Below are positions 11,480-24,206 of a DNA stretch of 64,000 bases, one piece after another. The translations under genes were made by a program, and so were the position numbers. This stretch comes from Ricinus communis. Taxonomy: Eukaryota; Streptophyta; Magnoliopsida; Malpighiales; Euphorbiaceae. Numbering within the stretch: position 1 is the first letter of the stretch; every line of letters begins with the position of its first letter. The stretch lies in the NCBI RefSeq assembly GCF_019578655.1, contig NC_063257.1, forward strand, positions 33,780,242 through 33,844,241. The letters run 5' to 3'. The notes below the pieces were generated by a model, which saw nothing but the letters and a program-made list of their open reading frames with translations, was not told where the DNA came from and ran no database searches.

Positions 11480-12720
11480 AGTATACTTGGGCCATAGCGT
11501 CATCATCAAATGATATAGTCCTTAGTAGTTAAGGGATGAAGGAAGCATAGTCTGTCCTTCGAGAACGAATGGTGAGATCCTCGGGCTCATCATGTCCCCC
11601 AAGCATGTTGCTAGCTCCTCCTTAGCAAGGTCTACTATCCAAAACATAGAAAGGGGTGGAGACAAGGGGATTCAGCGTCTGTTAGGACCTTGTTCCCATC
11701 CATAGATCCTCTCGGCCAAGTACCATACCCGACAGGCAGGTCCGGCCAACAGAATCCTTCTATGCTCGAGGCCAGTAGCAAAGATCATGTAGGGATCCTA
11801 AAAACAACAATTCCCGAGCCAGTCGCTTTGAATCTGTAAAATGGAAAGGTAAATGACTCTATATATAAATTATAAATATGACTAATGAATTTTTGTTTAC
11901 CTTGTCCCAGGTTAGGGAGTTGATCCATATATGATGCACATGGAGTTGTGCCCACTCTAGAGGAACGCTCCTGCTCAAGCCCCAGCGACTCAAATAAGGA
12001 AAGGCTCGTAATGTGCAGATGGGCTGTGAACCCACCAGAAGGCCAATCTCCAAGGCCCAAACTTGGAAAACAGAAGTCAGTAGTCGTGATACAAAGAAGA
12101 AAAGGGGGTAAAAATAAAGAAAATGGAGTGGAACTTACGTGTACGGCATGTTAGAAGCTGCAAATCCTCTTACTCTCACGGACAGTGATGTCCATCTAAT
12201 GGTAGAGATAAGCAAGAGTCGTGGACCCCCAATTATAGGAAGAGACATGGTCTAGATCCCATAGAGGAGCCAGATAGTGGAAGTTTAGTGAGTTTCTGAG
12301 TCATTAAACAAAGTGGTCCCGAAAAGATACACTAGGAAGGCCCAGACCATCTAATCCACCTCTTGAGTATTTTGTGGACTCTATCTACAATGGAGAAGGA
12401 TGCTCTGGTAAGCAATACAACGGGTGTTCTTGCACATTGGCAAGAACCCGAGCAAATACATAATGTAAGGCTCTCAGACATTAGAGCGTTGATCATGAAT
12501 CACGTCATGAAAAGGTACAGGTGTACTTGTGAAATCTATCCCGTAATAGCAGCAAATGAAAGTAGGGAAAGAGTTAGTTCACTAAGCAAAGTATGGAAGG
12601 TATGGGTGGTGTCCATCCACCTCATGAGCAGGCATAGACCGAAGTATGATATGTCATTCTGGTGCTTGACGGAAGTGCAGTAACAAATCGATAGAATCCA
12701 GTATCGCTGATTTAGACCTA
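11480..12720 (-). pseudogene. Plant mobile domain (PMD-like) gene remnant, antisense in element C
   Basis: Read on the minus strand, 12320-12150 gives FGTTLFND..., FHYLAPLWDLDHVSSYNWGS and TTLAYLYH.MDITV, matching the PMD pattern of a LFxD segment, then YLxxLxDLDxVxxYxWGSATLAYLY. Two candidate spliced introns follow on the minus strand: 12138-12062 (starts GTAAGT, ends CCAAG) and about 11904-11832 (starts GTAAAC, ends TTACAG). The exon between them gives GLGDWPSGGFTAHLHITS. After the second intron come DPYMIFATGL and WYLAERIYGWEQG, like the WYLGER segment of the family. Several stops and frame changes show decay. PMD proteins occur both as host nuclear proteins (MAIN/MAIL1) and inside retrotransposons; the location here suggests the latter. 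Confidence 0.6.
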
Positions 12721-13790
12721 AACAAAGCTCGATAGCTCATCGAACCACTCATGAGCACCATAGAAGTTTCCAGCGAACCAAATCGATATGACGTCACTCT
12801 GGAAAATGCAAAAATACATGCATTGAACACCATGCATACACAAAAAGAATCTAAACAAGTAAGTAAGGCATTGATTTGTTATTATTGTATGCTAAAATGC
12901 CCCAAAAACTAGTTTTCGGCCCGTGCACGGTCGATTCGAACTGTATAGAGTTGATTGGCTTAGCATAGAGCCAAATTGGCACTGTACAAAGCCGTTCAAC
13001 TATGCGTACAATGAAATCGGCTGTGTGGGTTAGGACACAGCTTTTTTGTATATTTCTTTTATAAAATTATATCTATTTTGGAAAAATAACATGTATATCT
13101 AGTGTGTAAGCAATAGGAAACAAAATCTAAAGTTGGAAACATAGCTCTTCGACGGCTGAAAATGCCCGGTGAATGTTCAATTTTGCCAAGAGAGGAATTT
13201 CCTCCCCTTTTACAATCCTTAAGTCATTCTGGTAGGAAATCGACGTGTGAACTCCCAATTGGGTGCGATAGAAGTGCGCCTTGAGAATCTAGAACATGAG
13301 GCCGCCATTTTAAAATACATTTTTCAGAATTTGGTGAAGAATTGGTCGAGAAAAATCGAAGAAAGAGCAAAGAAAGGATTTAAAAGAAAATAAAGGAGAA
13401 AATGAGATAAGGTGATTTGTGAATAAATATGAGGGTGTATAAATGCCTTTAAGAGGGTAAAAATGTCATTTCTTTGCCTATTTGAAATTACATTTTAGTC
13501 CTTAAATGGACAAAGTACAGATACAAGTCCCTATAAGGCATATGGAAGGCTAGTTTGCATCCCGAGGTGGAAATAATCAAAAAATTACAAATTTGGTCCC
13601 TAACCCATCAAAATTATATTTTAGTCCTTGAGCAGGCCGAATACCAGCGTAGCTTCCAAACAATGTCAATTGAGTCAGATCGTACCTTGAGGCAGGAATT
13701 TCTAATCGAAAGTACCCGAAAATAGAAAATTACCAAATTGACCTGAAATGGTAAATTATCTCTTGAAATGAAAAATAACCACAGGGAAGT
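12721..13790. other. Element C 3' region, unassigned
   Basis: No coding sequence recognised. Around 12940-13040 there is another cluster of short words of the agagcc/ggct type also seen at 650-700 and 14310-14420. Confidence 0.4.
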
Positions 13791-13794
13791 TTCT

Positions 13795-13990
13795 ACAAAA
13801 GTAAAATCAACGAGCGTAGTTTCCAAATCGACGGGCGTTGTTCCCAAATCGATGGGCATGACTCCCAAATTGACAGGCATGATACCCAAATCAATGGATG
13901 TGGTCCCCAAATCGACGGGCATGATTCCCAAATCAACAGGCGTGGCTCCCGAAATAACAAGCGTGGCTCCAAATCGACGGGCGTGGTCTC
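13795..13990 (+). repeat. Minisatellite, 24-bp unit, about eight copies
   Basis: Repeats a unit such as cccaaatcgacgggcatgat with small substitutions. Because 24 is a multiple of three it leaves an open frame encoding an eight-residue repeat (PKSTGMIP-type) at 13768-14028 and another frame on the opposite strand. Both are judged to be artefacts of the repeat. It lies about 100 bp upstream of the 3' LTR of element C. Confidence 0.85.
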
Positions 13991-14094
13991 TACCCCTCAC
14001 CAGGATATCCTTTTCTACTGTATATTGATATTATGATTGTCTCAATTTATTCAATCGCATGCATGCTTCTAGATTTTGACAAACCAGGGGCAGC

Positions 14095-16140
14095 TGTTTG
14101 TACCATTTTATGGATCTAGATATCGAGAGAATTATAAAAAATCTGATAATGAAAGTTACTACCTTTCTCGAGTCTCGAGAAATTAAAGAAGGGTGAAACT
14201 TAGTGAAGGACAATTGATAGAAAAAATAAACTCCGAAGGATGAAATAACTGTTTTTACAAGTTTAGGGACTAAATAGTCAAAGCATTTTAGAACTTTTGC
14301 CCTTTAGAATCAATCGGCTCTATGCACAGCTGAATCGCCTCTACATAGAGCTGATCGACTTAACATAGAACTGAATCAGCTCTGTGTAGAGCTGATTGGC
14401 TCTACATAATGCAGATTGACCGTTTTTGACAATTTGACGTCGTTTTACATATATACTTTCGAACTAAAACACCAAAAATTGGTAAAAATAAGTTTCTAGA
14501 AGGTATTTATTTTAATTATGGGGAATTTTAAATATTTTTAATGATAATTATTTGAATATAAAAGATTTAATCCTTTTTTATTTGATATTAATCTAATAAA
14601 GAGAAGGAATATTTATCTGTCTTTCCTACGACTTCCTGACCCTAATGCTATAAATAGATTGATACACCCTAGGTCTAGGGTTAGTAAGTCACCCTAAACA
14701 TATATAGAGAATTGGTTTTTAGCAACCTGAAGGTTCCCTCACATCCCATCATCAACATCCCTTTCTCAATTGGTTCTTATATATTTTGTTTACAGAAACA
14801 TGATTAGAAATTCTTTTTTTTTTTTTTTTTATGTTTGTTTCACATAATTCACATGTCTAGATTAGATTTCTTTCCATTTAACATGCTGATTTTATTGAGC
14901 TTTGAATCTGATAAGAACACTTGGGGTCTTGAATATGATAATATGATTTTATTGGATTTTAAATTTGATTAGTTAATGAATAGGTAAAAATAATTGATTT
15001 ATATTTCTATGCAAGTGAATTAAATTTTAGGCTTATATAATTAAAATTTGGGATTTGCCTTAGAATTCTATATTTAATTACTGCTACTTTTACTTTTAGA
15101 GTTTACATGTCTTTTTTAGGATTTTCATTATTATATTTCATCTTTTACATTTTTTTTTATTTTTTTTACATTCTAATTGAATTTCTACCCTCTGTGCATA
15201 TGAAAAGCGGTTCTGGGCGTGAAAGATTAAGGAAAATCGCAGGAGCACCACCCGAAGCCCCTAGAGCCAATCAATCTATACCTTGCCAGTCAGCTGTGCA
15301 TGATTCCAACATGATTTTTGAGTTTCTAATGTATTTTGGTGATCTTATGTATTGTAACTTAGTTATAGGCTTTTTATTTTTAGTTATAGGCGAATTATAA
15401 ATAGTTATATTTATTTTATGCACTTTATTATTGCTATTTTTGGGATGCATGCCAAATATCTGCTAGGTGATTGCCTAAATTAAAATTGAGATTTAGACAG
15501 TAGACCTTAAAATTAGACTTGGCATGAAAAGTTATAGTCCATTAGGTTAATTAATGGTAATTAGGCTTTAAAATTCATATAGACTTAACGAATTTTTGCC
15601 ATGCCCTAATTGAATTAATTGGGTCTTAATTAGATTTAAGCTCACTTAACTTGGGCCTTTTCATAAAAAGTAGTCCATTAGGTTTAAAGGTTGAAAATCA
15701 TAGCATACTTGTAATCAAACTAGATTAGGTGGGCCTTGTACATAATTGACTAGTAAGTTAGGTTAAATCTTTGAGTATGCGCTAGGCTTTAATAAAATGG
15801 GCTAGACTGAGGTAGACCTCACATGATGTAGTGCTTGATGGGTAATATGTAACTGTTGCATTTATAGGGAATAGCTCGTTAAACAATAAAATTAAAAACA
15901 AAGATATATAAATAATGGAGTTGGCTTCTCGATCCATCTTAAGATTTATGGCGTAAGCTTCCTTGTGGAATCGAGAAACGTCACTCATTAGTAATAGTGT
16001 CCTAGTGAATTACCTAGGTGGCGACTCCCATCTCCACGCTAGTCTCTATGACTAGTTAGCGTGTTCTCGATTAGGTTAAAAAGCCTTGCAGTGCCGTAGT
16101 CACTAAAAAGATACTTGAGTGCGCGCCCGAAACCACCGCC
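14095..16140 (+). repeat. Element C 3' LTR
   Basis: Starts TGTTTGTACC just after a purine-rich stretch (accaggggcagc, 14082-14094) that is the probable polypurine tract. Matches the split left LTR at 1-1074 plus 6856-7330. It contains a TATA box (14649-14656), the gagctgat/agagc word cluster at 14310-14420 and a T-rich tract at 14816-14830 and 15148-15170. The end is set at accaccgccca, where similarity to the other LTR copies stops. Confidence 0.7.
14649..14656 (+). promoter_or_regulatory. TATA box in LTR C
   Basis: TATAAATA, followed about 30 bp later by ccctaggtctagggtt, a plausible start of the R region. This is the expected Pol II promoter of the retrotransposon. Confidence 0.5.
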
Positions 16141-16142
16141 CA

Positions 16143-17463
16143 CAAATACAAACAAATAAAAGAATATTAACACCTAAAAGATATTAAGCCATTAGGCTAT
16201 AGATGGGTTTTTTGTGCGTAAACATAATGAGAAAAATGAAATTGTAAGATATAAAGCACGACTTGTAGCACAAGGGTTCTTGCAAAGACTTGGCATTGAT
16301 TATGAAGAAACTCTTTCCTAATTATGGATGCAATTATATTTAGATTTTTAATTAGCCTAACAAGTTTAGAAAGACTTCATATGCATCTTATGGATGTTGT
16401 TATAACTTATTTATATGGATCACTTGATAATGACCTTTACATAAAAGTTTCTAAAGGACTAAAAACGGCTAAAGCATGTAGTTCAAAACCTTGAGAAATG
16501 TATTCATTTAAGCTACAAAAATTCTTGGATGGATTAAAATAATCTGAACGAATGTGGTATAACCGACTTAGTGAATATCTTTTGAAGGAAGGATATACTA
16601 ACAATTCAATTTGTCCATGTGTTTTTGTTAAGAAAAAAATTTTTAGTTTTGCCATAATTGCGGTTTATGTTGATTATTTGAAGAGTTGACAAAAATAGTA
16701 AATTATTCAAAAAACGAATTTGAAATGAAAGATTTGGGACGAATAAAATTTTTATCTCGGCCTGCAGATGAAATATTTATTTGGAGGGATTTTTATTCAT
16801 CAGTCAATTTATATTGAAAAAATACTAAAATATTTTAATATGGATAAATCTCATCCAATGAGTTCTCCTATGATTGTTAGACACTTGGATGTGAAGAAGG
16901 ACCATTTTCGTCATCGGAAAGATGATGAAGAAGTACTTGGTCCATAATTACCATATCTTAGTATTATTAGAGCATTAATGTAACTTGCTAATTGTACAAG
17001 ACCTGATATAGCATTTGTTGTGAGTTTCCTAGTACAATATAGTTCCTTACCAACTCAAAGACATTGTAATGGTGTGAAATAAGTTTTTCATTGTTTTCAT
17101 GGCACTGGATATGATCTTATTAACATGACTCGAAGTTAGAATTAATTGTGTATGTAGGTACTGTATATTTATCTGATCTACATAAAGCTCAATAAAAAAA
17201 CAAGTTGTTTACATATGGTGGGACTGCTATATCATGGTGTTCTACTGAGCAAACTTTAACTGCAAAATTATCTAATCATGCTGAAATATTGGTAATGCAT
17301 GAGGCTAATAGAGAATGCATATGGTTGAGATCTATGATACAATATATAAAAGAAATATGTGATCTCTCATTTAATAAAGGAAGTCCAACAATGCTATATG
17401 AAGATAATGTTGATTGTATTGCATAACTCAAAGAAGGATACACTAAAGGAGATAGAAACAAGC
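16143..17463 (+). pseudogene. Element D: Ty1/copia RT-RNase H remnant, left part
   Basis: Translation in shifting frames recovers copia pol: [20 protein letters not shown] near 16240-16310, a degraded MDV-AYLYGSLDNDLY-like stretch near 16380-16450, QSIYIEKILKYFNMDKSHPM near 16800-16860, ANCTRPDIAFVVSF near 16985-17030, and the RNase H segment 17205-17426 (FTYGGTAISW, TAKLSNHAEILVMHEA, LYEDNVDCIA). Stops are frequent. The YxDD motif is degraded. The coding sequence runs to GYTKGDRNK at 17463 and resumes at 33906, after element B. Confidence 0.85.
17459..17463 (+). repeat. Target-site duplication of element B, left
   Basis: caagc here pairs with taagc at 33901-33905 (one difference). Removing B and one copy restores the copia frame ...GDRNK-H-ILPKFF. 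Confidence 0.75.
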
Positions 17464-19532
17464 TCTGAGTGCAGCTTATAAAAATTTGGTTGAGGGTCTT
17501 GAGGGATCATGAAAGGCCTAAAGACCAGTCGGAGAAGGAGTCGCCACCTAATAAGATCGGGACATGTTTCAAGAGTAAGGATGATGGCTTTGTACCTCTC
17601 GCGAAGAGCCTAAGTTTCCTCCTCCCTAAAATAAGAGATTTTAGGTTTGAAAAGTTAGGTACGGATAGAGAAGGTTTATGAAAGTACCCCTATCTGCTTA
17701 GGCGGTGAAGCCTAGCCTCCAGTAGAGCAGACAAGCCTTTGCCTATCCTATTAACATTGTCTTAGCCTATTTTATTTTTACCATATATTCATATTAACAT
17801 TGTCTTTCCTATCCTATAAACCTTTTTTTATCTTCTTTAGCATATGAGGTGAGAAATCAATAAACTAACATCAGGAGGAGTACTTTAGTACCTTAACTAG
17901 TCCTAGATGGAGGGCATATTGATGATTTTGCTAGTCCTAATCGGGAGGTACTTTGGTACCTTAGATTTTCTTATCTTGACATGTGAAAGGTGACCAAATT
18001 AGAATCTGATTTTATTACTAAGTCTAGGTGTCTGATTTATTTTATTTTAGCATTTGAGGTGAACACAATATAGCATAGGAAGCTTACATTGATAAGCTTG
18101 ATATATTTTACAGATGACATATGAGGTCATCACATAAATGCTAGATGGATTTTAATTCTTTGAACACATGAGATAAGGAACCTAGAAAGCAATAAGATAA
18201 GCTTATAAAGAAGGGATTAGAGAGATCAGGGTGCTTAGGGGCTCAAAATAGATTAATAGAAAAGGCAATAAATAATAAATAGAGCGTGCAATTATAGGGA
18301 AACTAAATGGAAGAAAGTAAAACAGAATAATTAAGTAAGTAGTTAATTAAAGTTTAATAGAAATTAGTTAAAACAAGGTCTGGCAGATTGAAAGAGCATT
18401 GGGTGAGACTAAGCTAGCGCGAGGTCAGCCTTCAGAAACCCTAAACTAGTAGAACGACGGCCAAATCAGCAAAAATAATAAAATAAGGGCTATTAAGGCT
18501 GAACACGGATAGGTGTAGGCCAACCCCACATGAGTTCAGAATTTCAAAAGTCCAAAATTACCAAAATGGTAGGAGAAAATAAAAAATGACAATGCACAAG
18601 GCTATTAAGGTTGAACCCACCGGGGTACAGGCTAAGTCCGCACGGGTTCAAGCTTTAAGAAGCTAGAAAGTGCTAAAACGATTGCATTTTATACTAATGA
18701 TTTAAATCCGAAGGGTGTTGGTTGAACCTGTACGAGTATGAGGTTGAATCGCACATCTTCAACTTACAAAGGGAAAAACAAATGGGTTTTGCACCCAAAT
18801 CACAAAAATAAAAGTAATGGAATAATATATGACGAAGAGCAAAATTAAAAAACACAAAATATGGACCAAATATCAAATAAAATCAGATTTAGCCTTCAAG
18901 TGATGGATTTGAATGTAAAATCAAAAGAGATGCTTTGACATAAAAGAAAATGAGTGTACAACCTCCAAAAGACACTTCCTAAGATCTTTTTAGGAGTGAA
19001 GGAAGTTGGGCTTTTTGTGTTTTTTTGTGTATAAAGAAGAATGAGTGTCAATAGAAAGTGGGGAGTAAGGTTTTCTATATATGTGGGTATATGGGGGTTT
19101 CGAGATTCAAGAGAAAAGAAAAGAAAGATATGATTTTATATGGGTTTTTAGGGTTTAAAATGAAGGGTTAAGATGTGTTTAATGGTTAGAAATTGGAGGG
19201 CTAGGATGGTGCAACGTCATTTAATGAATTTTTGTCTTATAATGTCATGTCACAAACCTAGAGAGGCTCTGCCCTAGCCTGAATGCGTGCTTGCTTAGCC
19301 TAAGCATTCACGAGTTCAACCTGAAGTTGCGCGAGCTCAACCTAAACATGAGCGAGGTTAGTCTGTCAAATTTGCTAAACTGTGGCTTTTTAGGTTCCAG
19401 GGCTTTAGGGTCGATTCTTGGGGCTATTTCCATAGGTTTAACAATTTTTGCTCATTCAAAAGCATTCCACCAACTAAAGTGTCTCCTCATCAAGCTTATA
19501 AAAATTTTGATTTGAAAAATTTGGTGCTAACA
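17464..19532 (-). repeat. Element B 3' LTR
   Basis: On the minus strand it starts TGTTAGCACC (19532). The left end (tctgag) aligns with tatgag at the inner end of the other LTR. It lacks about 110 bp near its left end that are present at 24235-24340. Blocks shared with 24320-24787, 32344-33900 and 44840-45600 include gagtcgccacct, ctagcctcca and gggaggtac. Confidence 0.8.
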
Positions 19533-19553
19533 GTTTACCCCCTACTTGGGGGA
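19533..19553 (-). promoter_or_regulatory. Element B polypurine tract
   Basis: On the minus strand it reads ccaagtagggggtaaac immediately before the LTR start TGTTAGCACC. This is the expected position and composition of the plus-strand primer of a retrotransposon. Confidence 0.7.
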
Positions 19554-19654
19554 TGAATTTTTTTTTAAATTATTTATGTTAGAAAAATGCATTTTGAAAA
19601 TGAGTTCGAACATAATATAAAGAAGCTTAGAGTGGGTCTCGTACCTTGATTATT

Positions 19655-20150
19655 TATGAACCTTCGGTGCAATACCATCATTTCAAGGTGCGTTAGTGCA
19701 ATACTGTGGTCTTTTTGAGGGTGTGTCGATAGGATACCGGCATCTTCTTGAGGGTGCATGGGTACGATACTAACGTCTTCTTAGGGTGCATTAGTGCGAT
19801 ACTGTCATCTTCTTGAGGGAGTGTTAGTGTGATACCGACATCTCCTTGAGTTGTGTCGGTGCAATGTCATCGTCTTCTTGAGGGTGTGTTGATACAATAC
19901 GTCTTCTTGAGGGTGTGTCAGTGTGATACCGGTGTGTTTTTGAGGGTGCATCGGTGCGATACTGTTATTTTCTTAAGTTGCATCAGTGTGATACTGTCCT
20001 ATTCTTGAGGGTGCGTTAGTGTGATACCGTTGCCTTCTTAAGGGTGTGTTGATGTGATACCATCATCTTTCTTAAGGGTGCGTCGGTGCAATACCGGCCT
20101 TTTTTTGAGGGTGCATCGAAGCAATAGTGTTGTCTTCTTGATGAAGGTTA
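19655..20150. repeat. Minisatellite, about 36-bp unit, roughly twelve copies
   Basis: A degenerate unit containing gggtgcgtcagtgcgatacc and cttcttgag is repeated across the interval. Short minus-strand open frames such as 19574-19759 only translate the repeat (THPQKD-like words). It lies just upstream (minus sense) of the 3' LTR of element B. Confidence 0.85.
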
Positions 20151-22000
20151 TTGATGTTCTAGAGGACAGCGAGCCATAGTCGAACCGTGTCTTGTACCTA
20201 AAAAGACAATTATTCCTCAAGAAAGGACTCAATAGGCTTGGGGTTAGCATTCCACATTGAATGGAAATTAGAGAATCATACTTGGATTGCATGGTTGGGT
20301 GGTGTCCTGATCTGCACGGGTTGAAGCCCATGTTTGAGCAATGGGGTGCGTTAAGCATTCAAGCTTTTCAGTATCTTTAGTGTCCTGCATCGATATATTT
20401 ATTCATGTATGCATGAGTCTATTTTAATTTATGCATGATATGTTTGCATTGGGTTAGGCTGAAGGGGGCGTTGTGATGTAGAGGCCGTGAGAATTTCTGA
20501 GAGTGGGTGTGATCTGGTGCTCCTCAATGTTTGATGCTACTTGACTTTCTGTAGTTTATCCTTATTGTAGCTTCCCGAAACTTTGGTTGAATTTTCACTA
20601 CTTCTAGTGGTATGGACACTAATACTTTAGTAGTAAGCATTATGATTTGCTGATGTATGTCTAATGGGATGCAGTCAAATCCTGCTTCTTACCTTAGCTG
20701 CTCAACTTTTAATTTGATGAGTCTGGAGTCTGTGTTATTACTTTGTAAGTATTTGTGTCGTTCACGTCTTGATGAGGCCTCAAAAGAGATCATAGGAAAG
20801 AGATGATGCAGATGCCTTTTGGAGGGACTCACTTGCTCGCCATACCCTCGTTCTTTTTATTTTTCATTTTCTTTATTCTTATTTTTTTCTTTTTTTTCTT
20901 TCTTTTTTTTTGCTTGCCCTATTTTTTTCTTAGATTGCCCTTTTCGAGTTTTCGGTCCAGTGAGCTATTTCGCCTTGATTGTTGCCTAGATCGCCCTATT
21001 TTAGGTTTTCGACCTAGCATGCTAGCCTTAAATTTTGCATAAGTTGCCCCTTGAGGGTTTTCAACTTAGCAGGTATATCTTTTTGTGATTTTCTATTTTT
21101 ATTCTCTCCTTTTTTTGGAGGTATGGTTGCACAAGGAATGGGAGTTACTTGCCCCCCTTATTGCTTTTAACGATGATGGCTTCTTAGTCATTAACACGCG
21201 TTGTCACTTCTTGCTATGTCTATTTGCGAGACACTTTACACTTTTGCTAATTGAACATTTTAAAGATTATCTTATAAGCATATTATGTGATGTCATCACA
21301 CAATTTGATTCAAGCATAAATGTTGTTGGGCCTATGTGCCTGACCGAACTCTCATCGTCAACTAGCCTTTTAGGGTTTTCTGGCTGACTATTTTATTTAA
21401 AATGCCCTTACTTTTGCCTAGGTCTCTTTTTGCTGGATCTTTTAGCCTATTGGGCGCTTGTTTTGATTTTTGTTTCAATCAATTTATTTACGTGTTACCT
21501 TGCCTGACTGAGTGAGTCCATACCCCTTTCATAGCTTACTGACCTTATTGCAACCTTTTTGGGAAGGTCTTGGATTGATTGGCAGAACTTTCTATTGTAT
21601 TTACATCATATTTTTTTCCTTTTTTCTATTTTCTTTCTATTTTTTAGAATCAGAACCATATTGGTTGGCCCGAGTCTTTTGTCTTATGTATTTTCTCATT
21701 TTTGGCTCAATTAGCTTAGTGAAGGCATGGGTTGAGGCTTAGACTAGGTTATGTCTCTTAAGGATTCAAGCAAAACAATTTTATCTCTTTAATTCTTATC
21801 TTTCTTTATTCTCACTCTTTCCTTGAGAGTACAAGCAGGCTTACACTTGAATCAAATGGATGATATGGCACAAAATCATAATATGCAAATAAGATAATCA
21901 TGAAAATGTTTAATTAACAGTAGGGAAAACATCTATACATATAAATAAGACCAAATGCCCAATGTATGATGTTGAAAGTATTATCCTTCAAAGTCAAAAG
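20151..22000. other. Element B 3' region without recognisable genes
   Basis: Contains T-rich tracts (20860-20930, 21600-21645) and recurring words such as gccctttttgagttttcgg with cctagcatgc (20930-21070), but no pol motif on either strand. The open frames here translate poly-T tracts and are not credible genes. Confidence 0.4.
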
Positions 22001-22019
22001 GCGGAGCAAAAACAAGGTG

Positions 22020-23310
22020 ATCTGTACTTAGGATTAGCAATCTTCCCTTCATCGATGAGCATTTGAACCTTGTTCCTTAGAGCATAACAACGGCCGGGAT
22101 CGTGGCTAGGCAGCTGATGATGTTTACAGAAGGCATTTGGATTAGTGCCCATTTGAGTCACCCTTGGTCTTGTGAATGGTGACTTTAGTGGTTAAAGCTC
22201 TTATAGCTTAGCCATGACTTGCGATAAAGGTACCAAGAACTTGGTGAACTTTTGCGGCTGACTGGTTAAACTGAAGATCATGTCTAGGGCACTCATTTCT
22301 TTTTGGCTAGGAATGTTTGCACTACTCCTTCTATAGGAGTTCTTTTTTAGTTCAACCTCCTTAACATTAGTAGCACAATCCCTCAAATCCTCAAAATTCT
22401 TAATGCGATAGGGAGCCAGCTTATCATAGAGGTAAGACAACAAACCTTTGATAGCGAAGCACACTTGATTTTTTTTCTATTGGTCGGTTGGTCATCTTTG
22501 CCACCTTAGTGTGGAATTGTAAGATATAGTCAGATGTAGTTTCATTGGAGAGATGTCGGGTAGCTTCTAAGTTTCAAGTGCTCACTTCGACCTTGATGTT
22601 GTATCCATATTGGCCAATGAATCTCTCAGCCATATTTTTCTAATCTTTCCTAACCTTCTCATCCAATTACCAATACCAGCAGGCTGTAACTCTAGTTAAA
22701 TAGAGACTGAAGTATTAGACTATTTGTTGCCTAGTCAGATTGGAACAAGACATGTCTACCTGGTATACATTCAAGAAAGCTTGGGGATCACCAGACCTAT
22801 CAAATTTTGGCAGGTCGGAGGATACACCTTTCCTTTGGAGGTGTTCAACATGGACTCATCAATGTCTTCAATGGATTCCAATCCTTTCAACTTGAGTAGT
22901 TTTTGCATTTTATCGAGCTGTCTTCTCATTTCTTCCAACTTAGGGTTTTCTATTGAAGATGTAGGATACGTGCCGGTGGGCCTTGGCGAGGATGCCAGAA
23001 GGACTTGCATCTCATCATCACCATCTAGTGTTATGAGAATCACTACCATTTCCTCTGTCCTTTTCCATAATAGTAGTAGTGAAATCCAAAGTAACGGGCA
23101 GTCCATCATCATTAGCATTGTCGATGTTGGTAGGAGATCTGATCGTTGCTTGACCATTTCCATTAGGTCTTTTATCTACTCTTTAATGGCAACCATCTCA
23201 GCTTGTAGTGTTTGTAAATTAGCAGAACTACTTCCCACATTCTGTTTGTTTTCTTATGGGTCTCCCTTCTCTTCTAACCCAAACAATGATGACGTAACTA
23301 CAACAAAGGA
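22020..23310 (-). pseudogene. Element B gag
   Basis: The minus strand encodes Tat-type gag. 22840-22460 reads FDRSGDPQAFLNVY, a YFSLYLTRVTACWYW-like segment, EKVRKD..., MAERFIGQYGYNIKVEV, then LEATRHLSNETTSDYILQFH. 22464-22201 continues with KGLLSYLYDKLAPYRIKNFE and LRDCATNVKEVE. A zinc knuckle follows at about 22150-22050 as CKHHQLPSHDPGRCYALRNK. The upstream open stretch 23163-22771 ends in LEEMRRQLDKMQKLLKLKGL, a coiled coil. Several in-frame stops lie in the capsid region, so this copy is dead. Confidence 0.75.
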
Positions 23311-24206
23311 TTAGAAAGGTGTGCCTAGAATGTAAATGTAAGTGCATGTATGCATGTATGAAAAGAGAGGAGACATTAAACAAAGAAGGGAGTTAGTTAA
23401 GATATACAAAAATTCGAAGCATTAGATAGGATTTAACAATAGGACAAAATTTGTCAAATATTTACATGCAAAACTCCCTCACTTCGAAGTTCATGGCATG
23501 GTATTATCCTTCTAGGATTTTTTAGTTTCGGCATAACTACCAATTGGGGATAGCAATACCCGCTCTTTCTCCTTCGGCACATGATCATAACTTTCTTAAA
23601 AATAAACAATTTGATTCCTTGATATTCAACAAGGAGCCGGGTAACCCCATATTGATTACCGGGAAGCTGGTCAGTTATTTTGAAAGAATTTCATGTTTGT
23701 GCAATGGGAGATTTAGAATGTTGAGAGAAAACTGAGGGACTAGCAGCATATACTCGCTTATTATCCGATAAGTCTCCTCGAGTTTACCTATCAAAGGTGT
23801 TGATTTAGGGTCATACCGGAACTAGAGATTCTCGATTAAGCAGGTGGCTATTTAGGCTAATCTCAAGGTTTTGGATCAATATTCCAACCATTATGCAAGT
23901 ATATGATATGGTAAATCCTATACTATATTTCACTATATGAGCTTTAGCTGGGATAATAAGGCTGATTTTCCCTTAGCGAGGAGTACCTTTCTTATACTTT
24001 TGGATAAACTTATTCCATTTTTCTATTTAGCGGTTAATTGTGTTAGCGCTACTCAATACAAGTGGAACATGTATATCCCGTACATTGAAGCCACCAGGAA
24101 TATAGGGCCTTCCTTAATTCTAATGCAAATGAAATGCAGGGCTAAGTCAATAGTGTTTGGAAAGGCAAAAGCTCATCCACTCCTCGGAGTCAACTTCTTG
24201 ATGTCT
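23311..24206 (-). other. Element B leader (untranslated region between primer site and gag)
   Basis: No domain recognised. Small open frames on the plus strand (23544-23735, 23937-24227) are antisense to the element and unsupported. Confidence 0.4.

Larger units (their letters stand above)
1..16140 (+). mobile_element. Element C: decayed Tat-type Ty3/gypsy retrotransposon, host of nested element A
   Basis: Two diverged copies of one long terminal repeat bracket this interval: 1-1074 joined to 6856-about 7330, and 14095-about 16140. Between them are remnants of pol that keep a normal RNase H followed by a second, archaeal-type RNase H and then the C-terminal tail of integrase, an order typical of the Tat lineage. 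Gag, protease, most of RT and most of integrase are missing. The left LTR runs directly into the end of RT at about 7332, so a large internal deletion has occurred. The window begins inside the left LTR, so the true 5' end is not visible. A long 3' region (8794-14094) follows pol. Confidence 0.75.

Noticed and set aside
13614..14028. Repeat-protein open frames on both strands over the 24-bp minisatellite
   Set aside because: Any 24-bp tandem repeat without a stop leaves such frames; no start context or domain supports them.
20803..21042. Phe-rich 'membrane protein' open frame
   Set aside because: Translation of poly-T tracts in the 3' region of element B.
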